In this document: positions 9,140 to 17,754 of the stretch, piece after piece | Layout: the number at the start of each line of letters is the position of its first letter | How positions within the stretch are numbered: the first letter of the stretch is position 1 | Assembly: GCF_019391655.1 (NCBI RefSeq) | Contig: NZ_JAHXPQ010000001.1 | Location: forward strand, 558,001-622,000 | From: Mucilaginibacter rivuli | GTDB lineage: Bacteria > Bacteroidota > Bacteroidia > Sphingobacteriales > Sphingobacteriaceae | Direction: 5' to 3' | DNA: 64,000 nt | Notes under the pieces: generated by a model | Database searches by the model: none | What the model saw: the letters and a program-made list of their open reading frames with translations, nothing else | What the model was told of the DNA's origin: nothing | Translations under genes and position numbers: made by a program

Positions 9140-10306
9140 TCAGGCAGCCTCGCGCTTCCTGAGCAGTGCCACCAAACCCAACATAGGGCCAATGGCAAGC
9201 AGCATATAAATATATTGCGCGTTACCATCGTTGCGCAGCGCGTTAATTAACTGTATGCTGGCTATGGTAATGGCAAAGCCAATACAATTTACAATAGTAA
9301 GCGAAGTGCCCTTGGTTTCGGCCGGGGCATTTTGAGCTACTAAGGTGGAGAACAAAGGCGAATCGGCAATAACGGCCATGCTCCATATAAAGAGGAAAAC
9401 AATAAGCGCTGTTTGCGATTGATTGAACAGCAATACCGGTGAAACAATACAGCATAAACATGATGCTGATAAAGCAACAGCCGCCACTTTTTTTGTACCG
9501 AAACGTTGTGATACAAGCCCGCTGATTACACATGCAACACTGCCAAGCGCAATAATGCAGAAGGATAACAGTGGTACATTCAATTGCGCAGCAGGGTAAC
9601 GGTTATTATAAGCCGATAATATCACCGGTACAAATACCCAAAAGGCATACAGCTCCCACATGTGCCCAAAATACCCAAAGGCTGCAGAGCGGAAACTTTG
9701 ATTCTGAAATCCCTTCAAAAACCCTGACAGGTTAAGCTTTTGCCCCGGCTTTCTTCCCGGCCCATCGGATACCAGCGCCAGCATGGCCAGTCCGCCTGCT
9801 GCGGAGAGGAGCGAGGTAGAATAGATCACGTACTTCCACGGTAGGCCCGTCGTCATGCTTTTCAGGAAATGTGGGAAGGCTGTTCCCAAAACCAACGCGC
9901 CCACTAAAAAACCAAGCGATTTACCCAGTCCCTGCTGGTAATGGTCGGATGCGATCTTCATGCCTACGGGGTATATTCCCGCAAGGAAAAAACCTGTAAT
10001 GAACCTGAAAGCGAATAAACCCGGTAAGTTGATGCCCTCAAAACTTACCGCCATATTAATGGCCGCCGCTACAAGTGCGCAGGCAAAGAAAACCTTCGAT
10101 GGCGAAAACCTATCCGAAATGCTCAGTATGGCAAATACCAGTGTACCTGTTATAAAACCAAGCTGTACTGAACTGGTCAGGTAAGCCAGGTAACCTGCGT
10201 CAAGCCCAAATTTCCGGGCAATATCGCCCATTACAGCATTACCCGCGAACCACAGCGAGGTGCAAAAAAACTGCGAAATAACAATGGTGGGTAATATCCG
10301 CTTCAT
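9140..10306 (-). CDS. Major facilitator superfamily transporter
   Basis: 388 residues, almost wholly hydrophobic, consistent with 12 transmembrane helices. The N-terminus is MKRILPTIVISQFFCTSLWFA; the loop between helices 2 and 3 has ISDRFSPSKVF and a second related loop SQRFGTKKVAAV follows the middle. It starts two bases after the stop of the upstream SGNH hydrolase gene, so the two are probably one operon. No substrate-defining motif was recognised. Export of a small metabolite or uptake of a sugar or nucleoside are both possible. Confidence 0.8.
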   Translation of the reverse strand: MKRILPTIVISQFFCTSLWFAGNAVMGDIARKFGLDAGYLAYLTSSVQLGFITGTLVFAILSISDRFSPSKVFFACALVAAAINMAVSFEGINLPGLFAFRFITGFFLAGIYPVGMKIASDHYQQGLGKSLGFLVGALVLGTAFPHFLKSMTTGLPWKYVIYSTSLLSAAGGLAMLALVSDGPGRKPGQKLNLSGFLKGFQNQSFRSAAFGYFGHMWELYAFWVFVPVILSAYNNRYPAAQLNVPLLSFCIIALGSVACVISGLVSQRFGTKKVAAVALSASCLCCIVSPVLLFNQSQTALIVFLFIWSMAVIADSPLFSTLVAQNAPAETKGTSLTIVNCIGFAITIASIQLINALRNDGNAQYIYMLLAIGPMLGLVALLRKREAA

Positions 10307-10308
10307 AC

Positions 10309-10980
10309 TTATAGCGCAGGTTTAAGCAGGTAAGGCATTACCGCTTTCTCCCAAATGGCATATCCTTTGGCGTTCATGTGCAGCTTATCACCAACAAAAA
10401 GTTCGGGCATCATTTTTCCGTTCTTCATCATTAACGGGAAAACATCCACAAACGTTGCCTTGCTTTGCGAAGTTATAAACTTGCGGAGTAGCTGGTTCGT
10501 CGCTATAGTTTTCTGTACATATTTCTCCCGCGAAGGGCTGGGCTTAAACCCGATATAAATTATCGGCACCTCAGGCATTTTAGTACGGATCGCTTTGAAT
10601 AAACGCTCCGTTCTATTCAGTATGGTATCGGCGGTTTCATCAGCCGATGTAATGTCGTTCTCACCCACATAAATTACAATTTGCCTTGGCTGGTAGCGTA
10701 ATACCATATCGTCCAGGTAAAATATAATATCGTTTATAAAAGTCCCGCCGATGCCCCGGTTCAAAACATTGTACCCGCCAAAGGTCACCTGCAAACCATC
10801 CCACTTGCGTATGGATGAACTACCCACAAATACGATAGGCTGCGCAGGCACCTGGTACATTTTATCATAAGCCTTAATGGCCTGTACATCATCCCAAAAA
10901 GCAGGCTTTGTCTGCGCCAACCCCGCACCTGCAAAGCAGACAAACAATACCAAAACCAGAAAATGTTTTAAAAAAGACAT
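10309..10980 (-). CDS. Exported SGNH/GDSL-family hydrolase
   Basis: The start was placed at the ATG at 10980, giving 223 residues that begin with a clean signal peptide (MSFLKHFLVLVLFVCFAGAG, then LAQ). The longer open frame adds 49 low-complexity residues from the intergenic repeat region and is unlikely to be translated. Block I is FVGSSSIRKWDG with the probable nucleophile Ser55, block III is GENDI, and block V is DKLHMNAKGY with Asp and His. The protein is related to the sialate O-acetylesterase/lysophospholipase-like group and probably removes acyl groups from a glycan or lipid in the periplasm. It is followed by the MFS gene two bases later. Confidence 0.85.
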   Translation of the reverse strand: MSFLKHFLVLVLFVCFAGAGLAQTKPAFWDDVQAIKAYDKMYQVPAQPIVFVGSSSIRKWDGLQVTFGGYNVLNRGIGGTFINDIIFYLDDMVLRYQPRQIVIYVGENDITSADETADTILNRTERLFKAIRTKMPEVPIIYIGFKPSPSREKYVQKTIATNQLLRKFITSQSKATFVDVFPLMMKNGKMMPELFVGDKLHMNAKGYAIWEKAVMPYLLKPAL

Positions 10981-11334
10981 GGGTAAATATGGGTATTTTA
11001 TTTTAATGATTGATTTATTGAATGATAGATTGATTGAATTTTCAAAAGAAAAAAACAAGTAAAACAGGTGTTTTTTTAATTTCGAATTTCGGATGTTCGA
11101 TTTCGGATTTATTGTATATCTACTCAATCATTCAATAAATCGATCACTCAATAATTGAAAAAGCAGGTAAAAACAGGTATCTTTTCTCCACCATATCATT
11201 GCGAGGAACGAAGCAATCTTTGATAGACATTCACAAGCGAGATGGGTAAATATGGGTGTTTGACTTTTAATTCTCTTTTATCCTTATTCCTTGCTCTTTG
11301 TTCCTTCATCCAAGCAAAGCAGGGGATCAGCCTA
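10979..11334. repeat. Intergenic region with duplicated and inverted segments
   Basis: No gene was found here. A 16-base direct repeat (ATGGGTAAATATGGGT) occurs at 10979-10994, including the hydrolase start codon, and at 11242-11257. A perfect 14-base inverted pair (GATTTATTGAATGA) is at 11012-11025 and 11128-11141. Variants of AAACAGGT followed by T-rich sequence occur near 11062 and 11171. The region looks like the product of small duplications or decayed repeat elements. It may also hold the promoter of the SGNH-MFS operon. Confidence 0.55.
11197..11219. repeat. Short interspersed repeat of the CATTGCGAGGAACGAAGCAATC type
   Basis: This 23-base segment, with ATTGC and GCAAT as short complementary ends, matches a short repeat I recognise as common between genes in many bacterial genomes, including Bacteroidota. 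Only one copy is visible in the window, so the call rests on recognition, not on internal repetition. Confidence 0.5.
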
Positions 11335-11685
11335 TCACTTTATCTCTTCCTCTATCCTCAAACTCTCTTTATGTACCGCGTTCAATAATTCGGTAATAAA
11401 CGTTTCGGATAGGCCCACGTTTTTACCGGCCGCAATACCTTTATTCAGAACCTGCTGAAAGCGTGCCGACTGCAAAGCAGGGATATGGTTTTTGGCCTTA
11501 TAAATACCTATTTCTTTAACCACGCTTTCACGTTCGCCCAATAGTTTTATCAATTGGCTGTCCAGGCTGTCAATCACCCTGCGTTTCAGGGTCAGGGTGT
11601 TATCGGCGGGAGGGGCGGTTTGCGCCAAAACATTGCAGCTGCACAATGTTATGAATAGGATCAGGCTCAATAATTTAATGTTCAT
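11335..11685 (-). CDS. Exported AroQ-type chorismate mutase
   Basis: The start was placed at 11685 (MNIKLLSLILFITLCSC), giving 116 residues with a signal sequence; the cysteines at 15-17 might even make it a lipoprotein. The mature part is an all-helical AroQ chorismate mutase domain: TLKRRVIDSLDSQLIKLLGER, IYKAK and LQSARFQQVL. Arg36, Arg52, Lys63 and Arg75 fit the usual active-site basic residues. The usual Glu after the last Arg is Phe76, and the usual C-terminal Gln is Glu112. The enzyme would turn chorismate into prephenate, but outside the cytoplasm, as in the secreted *AroQ enzymes. No other aromatic pathway gene is adjacent. Confidence 0.82.
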   Translation of the reverse strand: MNIKLLSLILFITLCSCNVLAQTAPPADNTLTLKRRVIDSLDSQLIKLLGERESVVKEIGIYKAKNHIPALQSARFQQVLNKGIAAGKNVGLSETFITELLNAVHKESLRIEEEIK

Positions 11686-11794
11686 AGCGGTTGTTTTTTT
11701 AGGATGAATGTAAGCAATGTCCGGTAACAATTTGTTCAATTACATGTCAAAGTATTGTTTAACTACGTTTTACCTTAACCAAAAAGTCATACCC

Positions 11795-12004
11795 ATGGGA
11801 CTATTCAGCGCCGAAGAACCGAAACAATACGAAATTGACAATAAACAACTCAAATGTACATTTTGCAGTAACGATACTTTTTACACCAGGCAAGAGCAAT
11901 TGCACTCGCCCGCCCGCACATTTTTTAATGTAGAATGGACCGACAGCACGGCTACCTGTTTTGTTTGTAGCAACTGCGGGTATATGCACTGGTTTTTAAG
12001 ATAG
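11795..12004 (+). CDS. Small zinc-ribbon protein, function unknown
   Basis: 69 residues from the ATG at 11795; an in-frame upstream extension of 26 residues would overlap the divergent chorismate mutase gene region and lacks domain character. Two cysteine pairs, CTFC and CFVCSNC, are spaced as in a zinc ribbon. The protein begins MGLFSAEEPKQYEID and ends GYMHWFLR. Small proteins of this type are common in Bacteroidota and are of unknown role. It may bind nucleic acid or a partner protein. No signal peptide is present. Confidence 0.7.
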   Translation: MGLFSAEEPKQYEIDNKQLKCTFCSNDTFYTRQEQLHSPARTFFNVEWTDSTATCFVCSNCGYMHWFLR

Positions 12005-12131
12005 CCATCTTCTTCATAGCGATGGGTTTCAAACTCATCGCTAATAATATACGTTGCCACTGCCAATCAAACCTGCTACTTCACCGTTGCTGGCGCACGC
12101 GTGCCGCGTGTGTCAAACCCGACCTCTGGCA

Positions 12132-13433
12132 TCATTTCACTTTAGCAGCAATCTTCCCAATCGCCCTCACCAACTTATCCAGATCCTGCAAAGTAGTATA
12201 CACATGTGGTGTTATACGCACGCATTTAATATTTTCAATAACAATGCTGGTGGTATGTATTTTATAGGTGCCAAACAGGGTGCTGTCCAATTCGCCGGGC
12301 GTCATGCCGTCAATGCTGATGCCGCAAATGGCGCAGCTGTATTCGGGTTTGAGCGAGGTATGCAGTTTTACTTTGGGGATGTGCAGCACTTTTTCGGCCC
12401 AGTAGTTTTTTAGGTAGCGTATACGTTCTTCCTTGCGTTTGGTGCCAATAGCCAGTTGAAAATTCACGGCCTCGCCAATACCCTGCTCTATCGGGAAACT
12501 CCGTGTGCCAATGTTTTCAAACTTGCGAATGTTGGGTCCGTTAGGTGTATCATCGCACAACAGTGGCCATACTTTTTCAATCTTTTCGCGCTTTATCCAA
12601 AGCATACCACTGCCAATAGGGGCGCTCAGGAACTTGTGCAAACTGGTGCCAAAGTAATCGCAATGCAGGTCGGGTATTTTATAGTCAAGCAGGGCAAAGC
12701 TGTGCGCGCCGTCGCATATTACCTCAATGCCGCGTGCATGCGCCATATCGGCAATTTTGCGTACCGGCATAATCTGGCCTACCCAGTTGATTATGTGCGT
12801 AACATGTATCAGCTTGGTTTTGGGCGTAATGGCATCGGCATAAGCCTTCACTATAACGTCATCATCCTCTATCGGAAAATCGAAACTCAGTTGCTTGTAT
12901 ACAATCCCTTCCCTGCTGGCGCGCTGGCGGTAGGCCTGCACCATGTGAGGGTAATCCTGTTTAGTACCAATCACCTCGTCGCCGGCTTTTAGCGGCAGTC
13001 CGTAAATAATGGTATTGAGCGCTTCGGTAGCGTTGCGGTTAACCGCTATCTCTTCGGGCGGGCAGCCGCCCAGCAAAGCCAGCTTTTCGCGCAAGGGTTC
13101 GCGGCCCTGGTCCAGTATGCGCCACATGTAATAGCTTGGCCCTTCGTTACTCAGGCGGTTATAGCGCTCAACAGCATCCTGAACTACTATTGGCGATGGA
13201 GATACCCCGCCGTTGTTCAGTATCATAATATTGGTGCTTACGCTGTAGGCGCGTTGTATGGTGGCCCAGTAATCCTCATCCTGCGCGGCCTGTTGCGGCG
13301 TTAGGTGGGCTATCTTTTTATTTGCTTGCGCGAATGTTTCGGCATGTGCCTGGCTAAACAAGCTTGTAGCGCTAAAGGCACCGGTAAGTAAAGTGGCCTG
13401 CTTTAAAAATATTCGTCGGTTATGGGTCGTCAT
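12132..13433 (-). CDS. Tat-exported class V aminotransferase-like PLP enzyme
   Basis: 433 residues. The leader has a twin-arginine motif (NRRIFLKQ, residues 5-12) followed by a hydrophobic stretch and an AHA-type cleavage site, so it is likely exported folded with its cofactor. The fold is that of class V aminotransferases (isopenicillin N epimerase/cysteine desulfurase-like): NRNATEALNTIIYGL binds phosphate, Asp241 and His244 lie in ICDGAHSF, and Lys267 in GTSLHKFLSAP is the expected Schiff-base lysine. The reaction is unknown; epimerase, lyase and desulfurase activities all occur in the family. The gene stands alone, divergent from the histidine kinase. Confidence 0.85.
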   Translation of the reverse strand: MTTHNRRIFLKQATLLTGAFSATSLFSQAHAETFAQANKKIAHLTPQQAAQDEDYWATIQRAYSVSTNIMILNNGGVSPSPIVVQDAVERYNRLSNEGPSYYMWRILDQGREPLREKLALLGGCPPEEIAVNRNATEALNTIIYGLPLKAGDEVIGTKQDYPHMVQAYRQRASREGIVYKQLSFDFPIEDDDVIVKAYADAITPKTKLIHVTHIINWVGQIMPVRKIADMAHARGIEVICDGAHSFALLDYKIPDLHCDYFGTSLHKFLSAPIGSGMLWIKREKIEKVWPLLCDDTPNGPNIRKFENIGTRSFPIEQGIGEAVNFQLAIGTKRKEERIRYLKNYWAEKVLHIPKVKLHTSLKPEYSCAICGISIDGMTPGELDSTLFGTYKIHTTSIVIENIKCVRITPHVYTTLQDLDKLVRAIGKIAAKVK

Positions 13434-13541
13434 GTTAAAAACGAATTTAAGCTATTGTGATAAAATACACAACAGACTTACAAACCACTTAAACAGGTAT
13501 TTAAGCTTATATTATTACTGGCTACATATTAAATTAATAAA

Positions 13542-13549
13542 TAACTTTG
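13542..13549 (+). promoter_or_regulatory. Candidate -7 element for the histidine kinase gene
   Basis: TAACTTTG exactly matches the Bacteroidota -7 pattern TAnnTTTG and lies 31 bases before the ATG. No good -33 element was seen at the right distance, so the call is tentative. Confidence 0.4.
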
Positions 13550-13580
13550 TAGCAATTAAACTGATTCCCCGTACAGGTAT

Positions 13581-15443
13581 ATGTCATCGCAACAGAAAGA
13601 TCCCGAAAAAGAGCCCCTTAACACAGAGTGGGCCAGGTTTTTTGATGCGATGGACGAAGTGTTTTTTTCGTTCAATCCGGCTACAAAAAGCCTTATTCAA
13701 ATATCGCAAGGTTGCCAAAAGCTTTATGGTTATGCTGTAAATGAACTTACCAGCGATAACCGCCTATGGTTTAAAATGATACATGATGAGGACAAGCACA
13801 TTGCCCTTGCCGAACCTGAAAAACTGCAACGCGGCGAACAAGTAAACAGCCAGTACCGCATTTTTCGTAAAGACGGCGGAATGCTGTGGGTAGAAAAAAA
13901 ACTGATCCCATCATTTGATGGCGCCGGCAAGCTGACCCGCGTTGACGGTGTTACCCGCGATATTACCGCCCGCAAAGCAGTTGAAGAAAAACATCGGGAA
14001 AGCGAAACCTTTTACCGCCAGATAGTGGAAACCGCGCAAGAGGGTATCTGGACTATTGACGCCAACAACAAAACCAGCTTTGTTAATAAAACTATAGGGG
14101 ATATTTTAGGCTATAGCCCCGAAGAAATGATGGGCAAAGAGCTATACGACTTTATGGATGAAGAAGGTAAAGCCTATGCCATAGCATGCATGGAGCGCCG
14201 CCGCAACGGAGCCAAAGAAAAACTCGATATCCGTTACGTTACCAAAACAGGTAAACATGTTTGGACCAATATTTCGGCTAACCCGATATTTGATGATAAA
14301 GGAGCGTATAAAGGTGCCCTGGCTATGGTTACTGATATTACACAACGACGGATAGATGAAGACGCCCTTAAAACTTCGGAAGCCAACTTGCGTACCATTT
14401 TTGAAAATACGGCATCGGCTTATGTTTTGTTTAATGATGAGTTGCGCATAGTATCATTTAATGCCATGGCTCAGCAATATTCAGAGGAGCAAAACAACAA
14501 GAGCTTAAAAATTAACGAGGATATCAAAAACTATTTTGCGCCCGAGCGTTGGGGCTTTATTTTAGAGCTGATAGAAAAAGTTAAACGCGAGGGCAGCTAT
14601 ACCTACGAAATAACCTATACAAGCACTAACGGCGAAGTAAAATGGCACAGCGTGCGTTGGGTTATGGTAAAGAACAATGAAGGTAAGCACTCGGGCTATA
14701 TTTTATCAAACAAAGATATTACCCGGACTAAACTTGCCGCGCTGGAGCGGGAAAAAATAACCACCGACCTTATACGTCACAATAAAGACCTGGAACAATT
14801 TACCTATATCGTATCGCATAACCTGCGCTCGCCTGTTGCTAATATCATCGGGCTAACCAATATTTTGAATGATATAGATGATGATGCCGAAGTAAGGCAG
14901 GAAATAATTGAAAAAATATCGGCATCAGTAAATAGCGTTGAGCATGTGATACGCGACCTTAACCAGATACTGCAGGTGCGTAAACCAGGTACTGAGTTGA
15001 AAGAAGATGTTGATTTCAGGGCTATATGCGAAGATATTAAAGCGGGTATATTTACCATCATGCACAAAGAAAACATTCAGCTTGATTGTGATTTTACACA
15101 GGGTGCCTCCATGTATACTATACGCAGCTACATATACAGCATATTTTATAACCTGGTGTTAAACAGTATAAAATATCGCCGTAAAGATGTGGAATCGCAT
15201 ATCCTCATCAAAACAATAAAGCTGGGAGATAAGATCGAGATCCGCGTTAAAGATAATGGAAAGGGTATTGATTTGATAAAGAACCGTGACCATCTTTTTG
15301 GCCTCTATAAACGTTTTGATACTACGGTTGAAGGTAAAGGTATGGGCTTGTTTATGGTGAAGACACAGGTTGAAACCCTTGGCGGGACGATAAGGGTAGA
15401 AAGTGAACCCGGTGTAGGGACCGAGTTTATTATACAATTTTAG
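13581..15443 (+). CDS. Soluble PAS-domain sensor histidine kinase
   Basis: 620 residues with no transmembrane segment. Three PAS domains are visible (about 16-130, 140-258 and 264-385), the first two ending in PAC-type segments such as GVTRDITARK and MVTDITQRR. A dimerisation/phosphoacceptor helix follows, with His413 in YIVSHNLRSP, then the ATPase domain with N box NLVLNSIKYR (524-533), G1 box DNGKGI and G2 box GKGMGL. All residues needed for kinase activity appear present. It is cytoplasmic and should sense an internal signal, perhaps redox, light or a small ligand. No response regulator is adjacent, so its partner lies elsewhere. A small exported protein gene follows 10 bases later. Confidence 0.92.
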   Translation: MSSQQKDPEKEPLNTEWARFFDAMDEVFFSFNPATKSLIQISQGCQKLYGYAVNELTSDNRLWFKMIHDEDKHIALAEPEKLQRGEQVNSQYRIFRKDGGMLWVEKKLIPSFDGAGKLTRVDGVTRDITARKAVEEKHRESETFYRQIVETAQEGIWTIDANNKTSFVNKTIGDILGYSPEEMMGKELYDFMDEEGKAYAIACMERRRNGAKEKLDIRYVTKTGKHVWTNISANPIFDDKGAYKGALAMVTDITQRRIDEDALKTSEANLRTIFENTASAYVLFNDELRIVSFNAMAQQYSEEQNNKSLKINEDIKNYFAPERWGFILELIEKVKREGSYTYEITYTSTNGEVKWHSVRWVMVKNNEGKHSGYILSNKDITRTKLAALEREKITTDLIRHNKDLEQFTYIVSHNLRSPVANIIGLTNILNDIDDDAEVRQEIIEKISASVNSVEHVIRDLNQILQVRKPGTELKEDVDFRAICEDIKAGIFTIMHKENIQLDCDFTQGASMYTIRSYIYSIFYNLVLNSIKYRRKDVESHILIKTIKLGDKIEIRVKDNGKGIDLIKNRDHLFGLYKRFDTTVEGKGMGLFMVKTQVETLGGTIRVESEPGVGTEFIIQF

Positions 15444-15453
15444 TTGTGGAAAT

Positions 15454-15837
15454 ATGAAAAAACTTACCCTATTATTTGTTTTGATAACGGCATGCCTAAA
15501 TCTATCAGCGCAAAAACGTATTGGTACAAGTAAGGCCTTAAAATACAAAGGCAAACTTGTTGAAGTTGTGGGCCATGCTTACTATGTAAGTTCAGCTAAT
15601 AAAGACGATGCGGTTATAAAAGTTGGTTACAACCAGGCCTCGGCTAATTTTTTGGTGCACCTCAAATTTAACTCGGCAGAAACCATGGCCAAATTAACGG
15701 ATACAAAATTCGGCCATTTTACGGGTAAGGTAACTGTAGTAAAGGGTAAGCCTGAAATGGTCATTACTGATATCAAGCGTGTAACGTTTTATGCCCCCCG
15801 CACGGGATCGATCGATTCGGCACTTATTTATAAATAA
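15454..15837 (+). CDS. Small exported protein, possible OB-fold
   Basis: 127 residues with a clear signal peptide (MKKLTLLFVLITACLNLSAQ). The mature part reads like a short beta barrel: KGKLVEVVGHAYYVSS, then HFTGKVTVVKGKPEMVITDI, a pattern seen in periplasmic OB-fold proteins that bind nucleotides or small ligands. It follows the histidine kinase by 10 bases and may be co-transcribed with it. I do not recognise a specific family, so function is unknown. The 169 bases after it, up to the alcohol dehydrogenase gene, contain no gene. Confidence 0.7.
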   Translation: MKKLTLLFVLITACLNLSAQKRIGTSKALKYKGKLVEVVGHAYYVSSANKDDAVIKVGYNQASANFLVHLKFNSAETMAKLTDTKFGHFTGKVTVVKGKPEMVITDIKRVTFYAPRTGSIDSALIYK

Positions 15838-16006
15838 GTAATTTCATGGTATAAGCAATGTAGCCGCCGATATGGGATAAAGCGGATAATCTTCTGTTTG
15901 TATATTACATCATTCCAAATAGTGATCGCGGGCATATTATATAGCCGTTACCATCCGCATCTTTGTTTACCTATTCTTTATCGAGTCACATTAAACCACT
16001 AAAAAC

Positions 16007-17104
16007 ATGGAAACATTAATGTACCGCGGCGGAAAAACCCAGGAAGAAAAATCTGTCGCTCAAACGATGAAGGCCTTAGTTTATCATGGGCCCGGTAACA
16101 AAGCGTTCGAAGATAAGCCTCGCCCCACTATCAAAATAGCAACAGATGCTATTGTAAAGATCCTAAAAACCACTATTTGCGGTACCGACCTGCATATCAT
16201 GAAGGGTGATGTACCGGCAGTAACAGATGGCCGCATTATCGGCCACGAAGGTGTAGGTATTGTTGAAGAAACAGGCAGCGCGGTAACTAATTTCAGAAAA
16301 GGCGATCATGTGATTATCTCCTGCATCACATCATGCGGTAAATGTAGTTATTGCAAAAAAGGGATGTATTCCCACTGTACAGATGGTGGCTGGGTATTGG
16401 GGAATACTATTGATGGTACTCAGGCCGAATATGTCCGGATACCTCATGCCGATAATAGCCTATACCCTATCCCTGCAGGGGCTGATGAAGAAGCATTGGT
16501 AATGCTGAGCGATATTTTGCCTACCGGCTTTGAATGCGGCGTATTGAACGGGCAAGTTAAACCCGGCGATACCATTGCTATTGTAGGAGCAGGACCGGTA
16601 GGTTTGGCAGCTTTGTTAACCTCCCAGTTTTACTCGCCCGGCGAGATCATCATGATCGACCAGGATGATAACCGACTGGCAGTAGCCAAAACTTTCGGCG
16701 CAACTAAAACCATTAACAGTTCATCAGCCGATGCTGTAAAAAAAGTAATGGAGCTTACACAGGGTATCGGTGTTGATGTAGCCATCGAGGCTGTTGGCAT
16801 ACCGGCAACGTTCGAGTTGTGTACAGCTATTATTGCTCCGGGCGCTCACATTGCCAACATAGGTGTTCACGGTAAAAGCGTTACACTGCACCTCGAAACT
16901 CTGTGGTCGCAAAACGTAACTATTACCACGCGTTTGGTTGATACGGTTACCACGCCACTTTTACTAAAAACGGTACAGGCTAAAAAGATCCAGCCAAAGC
17001 AACTCATTACCCACCATTTCAGGTTAGACCAGGTAATGGAAGCTTATGAAACCTTCGGCAACGCGGCTAAAGAGAAAGCATTAAAAGTGATATTGACAGC
17101 ATAA
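16007..17104 (+). CDS. Zinc-dependent alcohol dehydrogenase (MDR superfamily)
   Basis: 365 residues. Catalytic zinc ligands are Cys58 in ICGTDLHIMKGD and His80/Glu81 in GHEGVG; the structural zinc site is the four-cysteine loop Cys110, Cys113, Cys116 and Cys124. The nucleotide-binding glycines are in IVGAGPVGLAALL. It should oxidise alcohols or reduce aldehydes with NAD(P) in the cytoplasm. The first 21 residues precede the usual family start (MKALVYHGPG); the ATG at 16070 is an alternative start. The gene is monocistronic and ends in a strong terminator. Confidence 0.88.
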   Translation: METLMYRGGKTQEEKSVAQTMKALVYHGPGNKAFEDKPRPTIKIATDAIVKILKTTICGTDLHIMKGDVPAVTDGRIIGHEGVGIVEETGSAVTNFRKGDHVIISCITSCGKCSYCKKGMYSHCTDGGWVLGNTIDGTQAEYVRIPHADNSLYPIPAGADEEALVMLSDILPTGFECGVLNGQVKPGDTIAIVGAGPVGLAALLTSQFYSPGEIIMIDQDDNRLAVAKTFGATKTINSSSADAVKKVMELTQGIGVDVAIEAVGIPATFELCTAIIAPGAHIANIGVHGKSVTLHLETLWSQNVTITTRLVDTVTTPLLLKTVQAKKIQPKQLITHHFRLDQVMEAYETFGNAAKEKALKVILTA

Positions 17105-17118
17105 AATACCGCGACGTT

Positions 17119-17154
17119 AAAAAAGCGCCCGGTAGTATATCGGGCGCTTTTTTT
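17119..17154. terminator. Strong bidirectional terminator
   Basis: AAAAGCGCCCG pairs with CGGGCGCTTTT around a 9-base loop, with a run of A before and seven T after. It lies between the convergent alcohol dehydrogenase and DinB genes and can serve both. Confidence 0.88.
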
Positions 17155-17166
17155 CTTAAGGTGTAA

Positions 17167-17685
17167 TTATTTCCTGTTAGGCAACAAAAACAATTGCCCA
17201 AGGTGGTTACTGATGTGGTTGGTGCGGCTCATCAGTACGTTCAGTTTATTGCGTGTTGGCTCCAAAGCAAAGTCCTCGTCAGATACGCGCGTATGTTTGT
17301 CCAGCCATTCTTCAGGTTGCATGCTGTCGAAATGTGCAGCAAGGGCTATGTTCACTGTTTCCCAGTTTTGTTTTAGCTCGGCTATGGTAGGTATATCGGC
17401 AAATGTAAGGTCGGGATTGGTGCTGAACAGTCTTTCCAGTTTAGGAAAAATGCGCTCTCCTAAACCAAACAGCGGGAACAAGCCATCGCTTGCCGAAACC
17501 AAATGCCCCAATAAATAAATGGCCCTGTTACGGCCGGGCGCTACCTCATTCAGGTAAACGGCGTCATCGTATTTATTAAAAAAGGCGGTAATTGTATTGC
17601 TTTGAGCTTTCCAGGCATTAATTACCTGTTTAATGATCTGCGTAGTTTGTGCCACGGCAGGGTCTAAGGTCAGTTCTTCTGTCAT
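17167..17685 (-). CDS. DinB-family protein
   Basis: The start was placed at the ATG at 17685 (MTEELTLDP), giving 172 residues. The four-helix DinB/YfiT-like fold is shown by AIYLLGHLVSASDGLFPLFG and the late helix MSRTNHISNHLGQLFLL, which carry the histidines used as metal ligands. Members act as thiol-dependent metalloenzymes or remain uncharacterised. The gene lies 69 bases downstream of the SDR gene on the same strand, probably in one operon under the palindromic operators upstream of that gene. The substrate is unknown. Confidence 0.82.
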   Translation of the reverse strand: MTEELTLDPAVAQTTQIIKQVINAWKAQSNTITAFFNKYDDAVYLNEVAPGRNRAIYLLGHLVSASDGLFPLFGLGERIFPKLERLFSTNPDLTFADIPTIAELKQNWETVNIALAAHFDSMQPEEWLDKHTRVSDEDFALEPTRNKLNVLMSRTNHISNHLGQLFLLPNRK

Positions 17686-17754
17686 GATATTTTTGTTTGA
17701 TTGTTGTAGGGTATAAAAACAGCCCGGCATATTTAAACCGGACTGCCAGATTAA

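Noticed and set aside
10981-11127. 49-residue N-terminal extension of the SGNH hydrolase
   Set aside because: It lies in the repeat region, has low complexity, and precedes a proper signal peptide at 10980.
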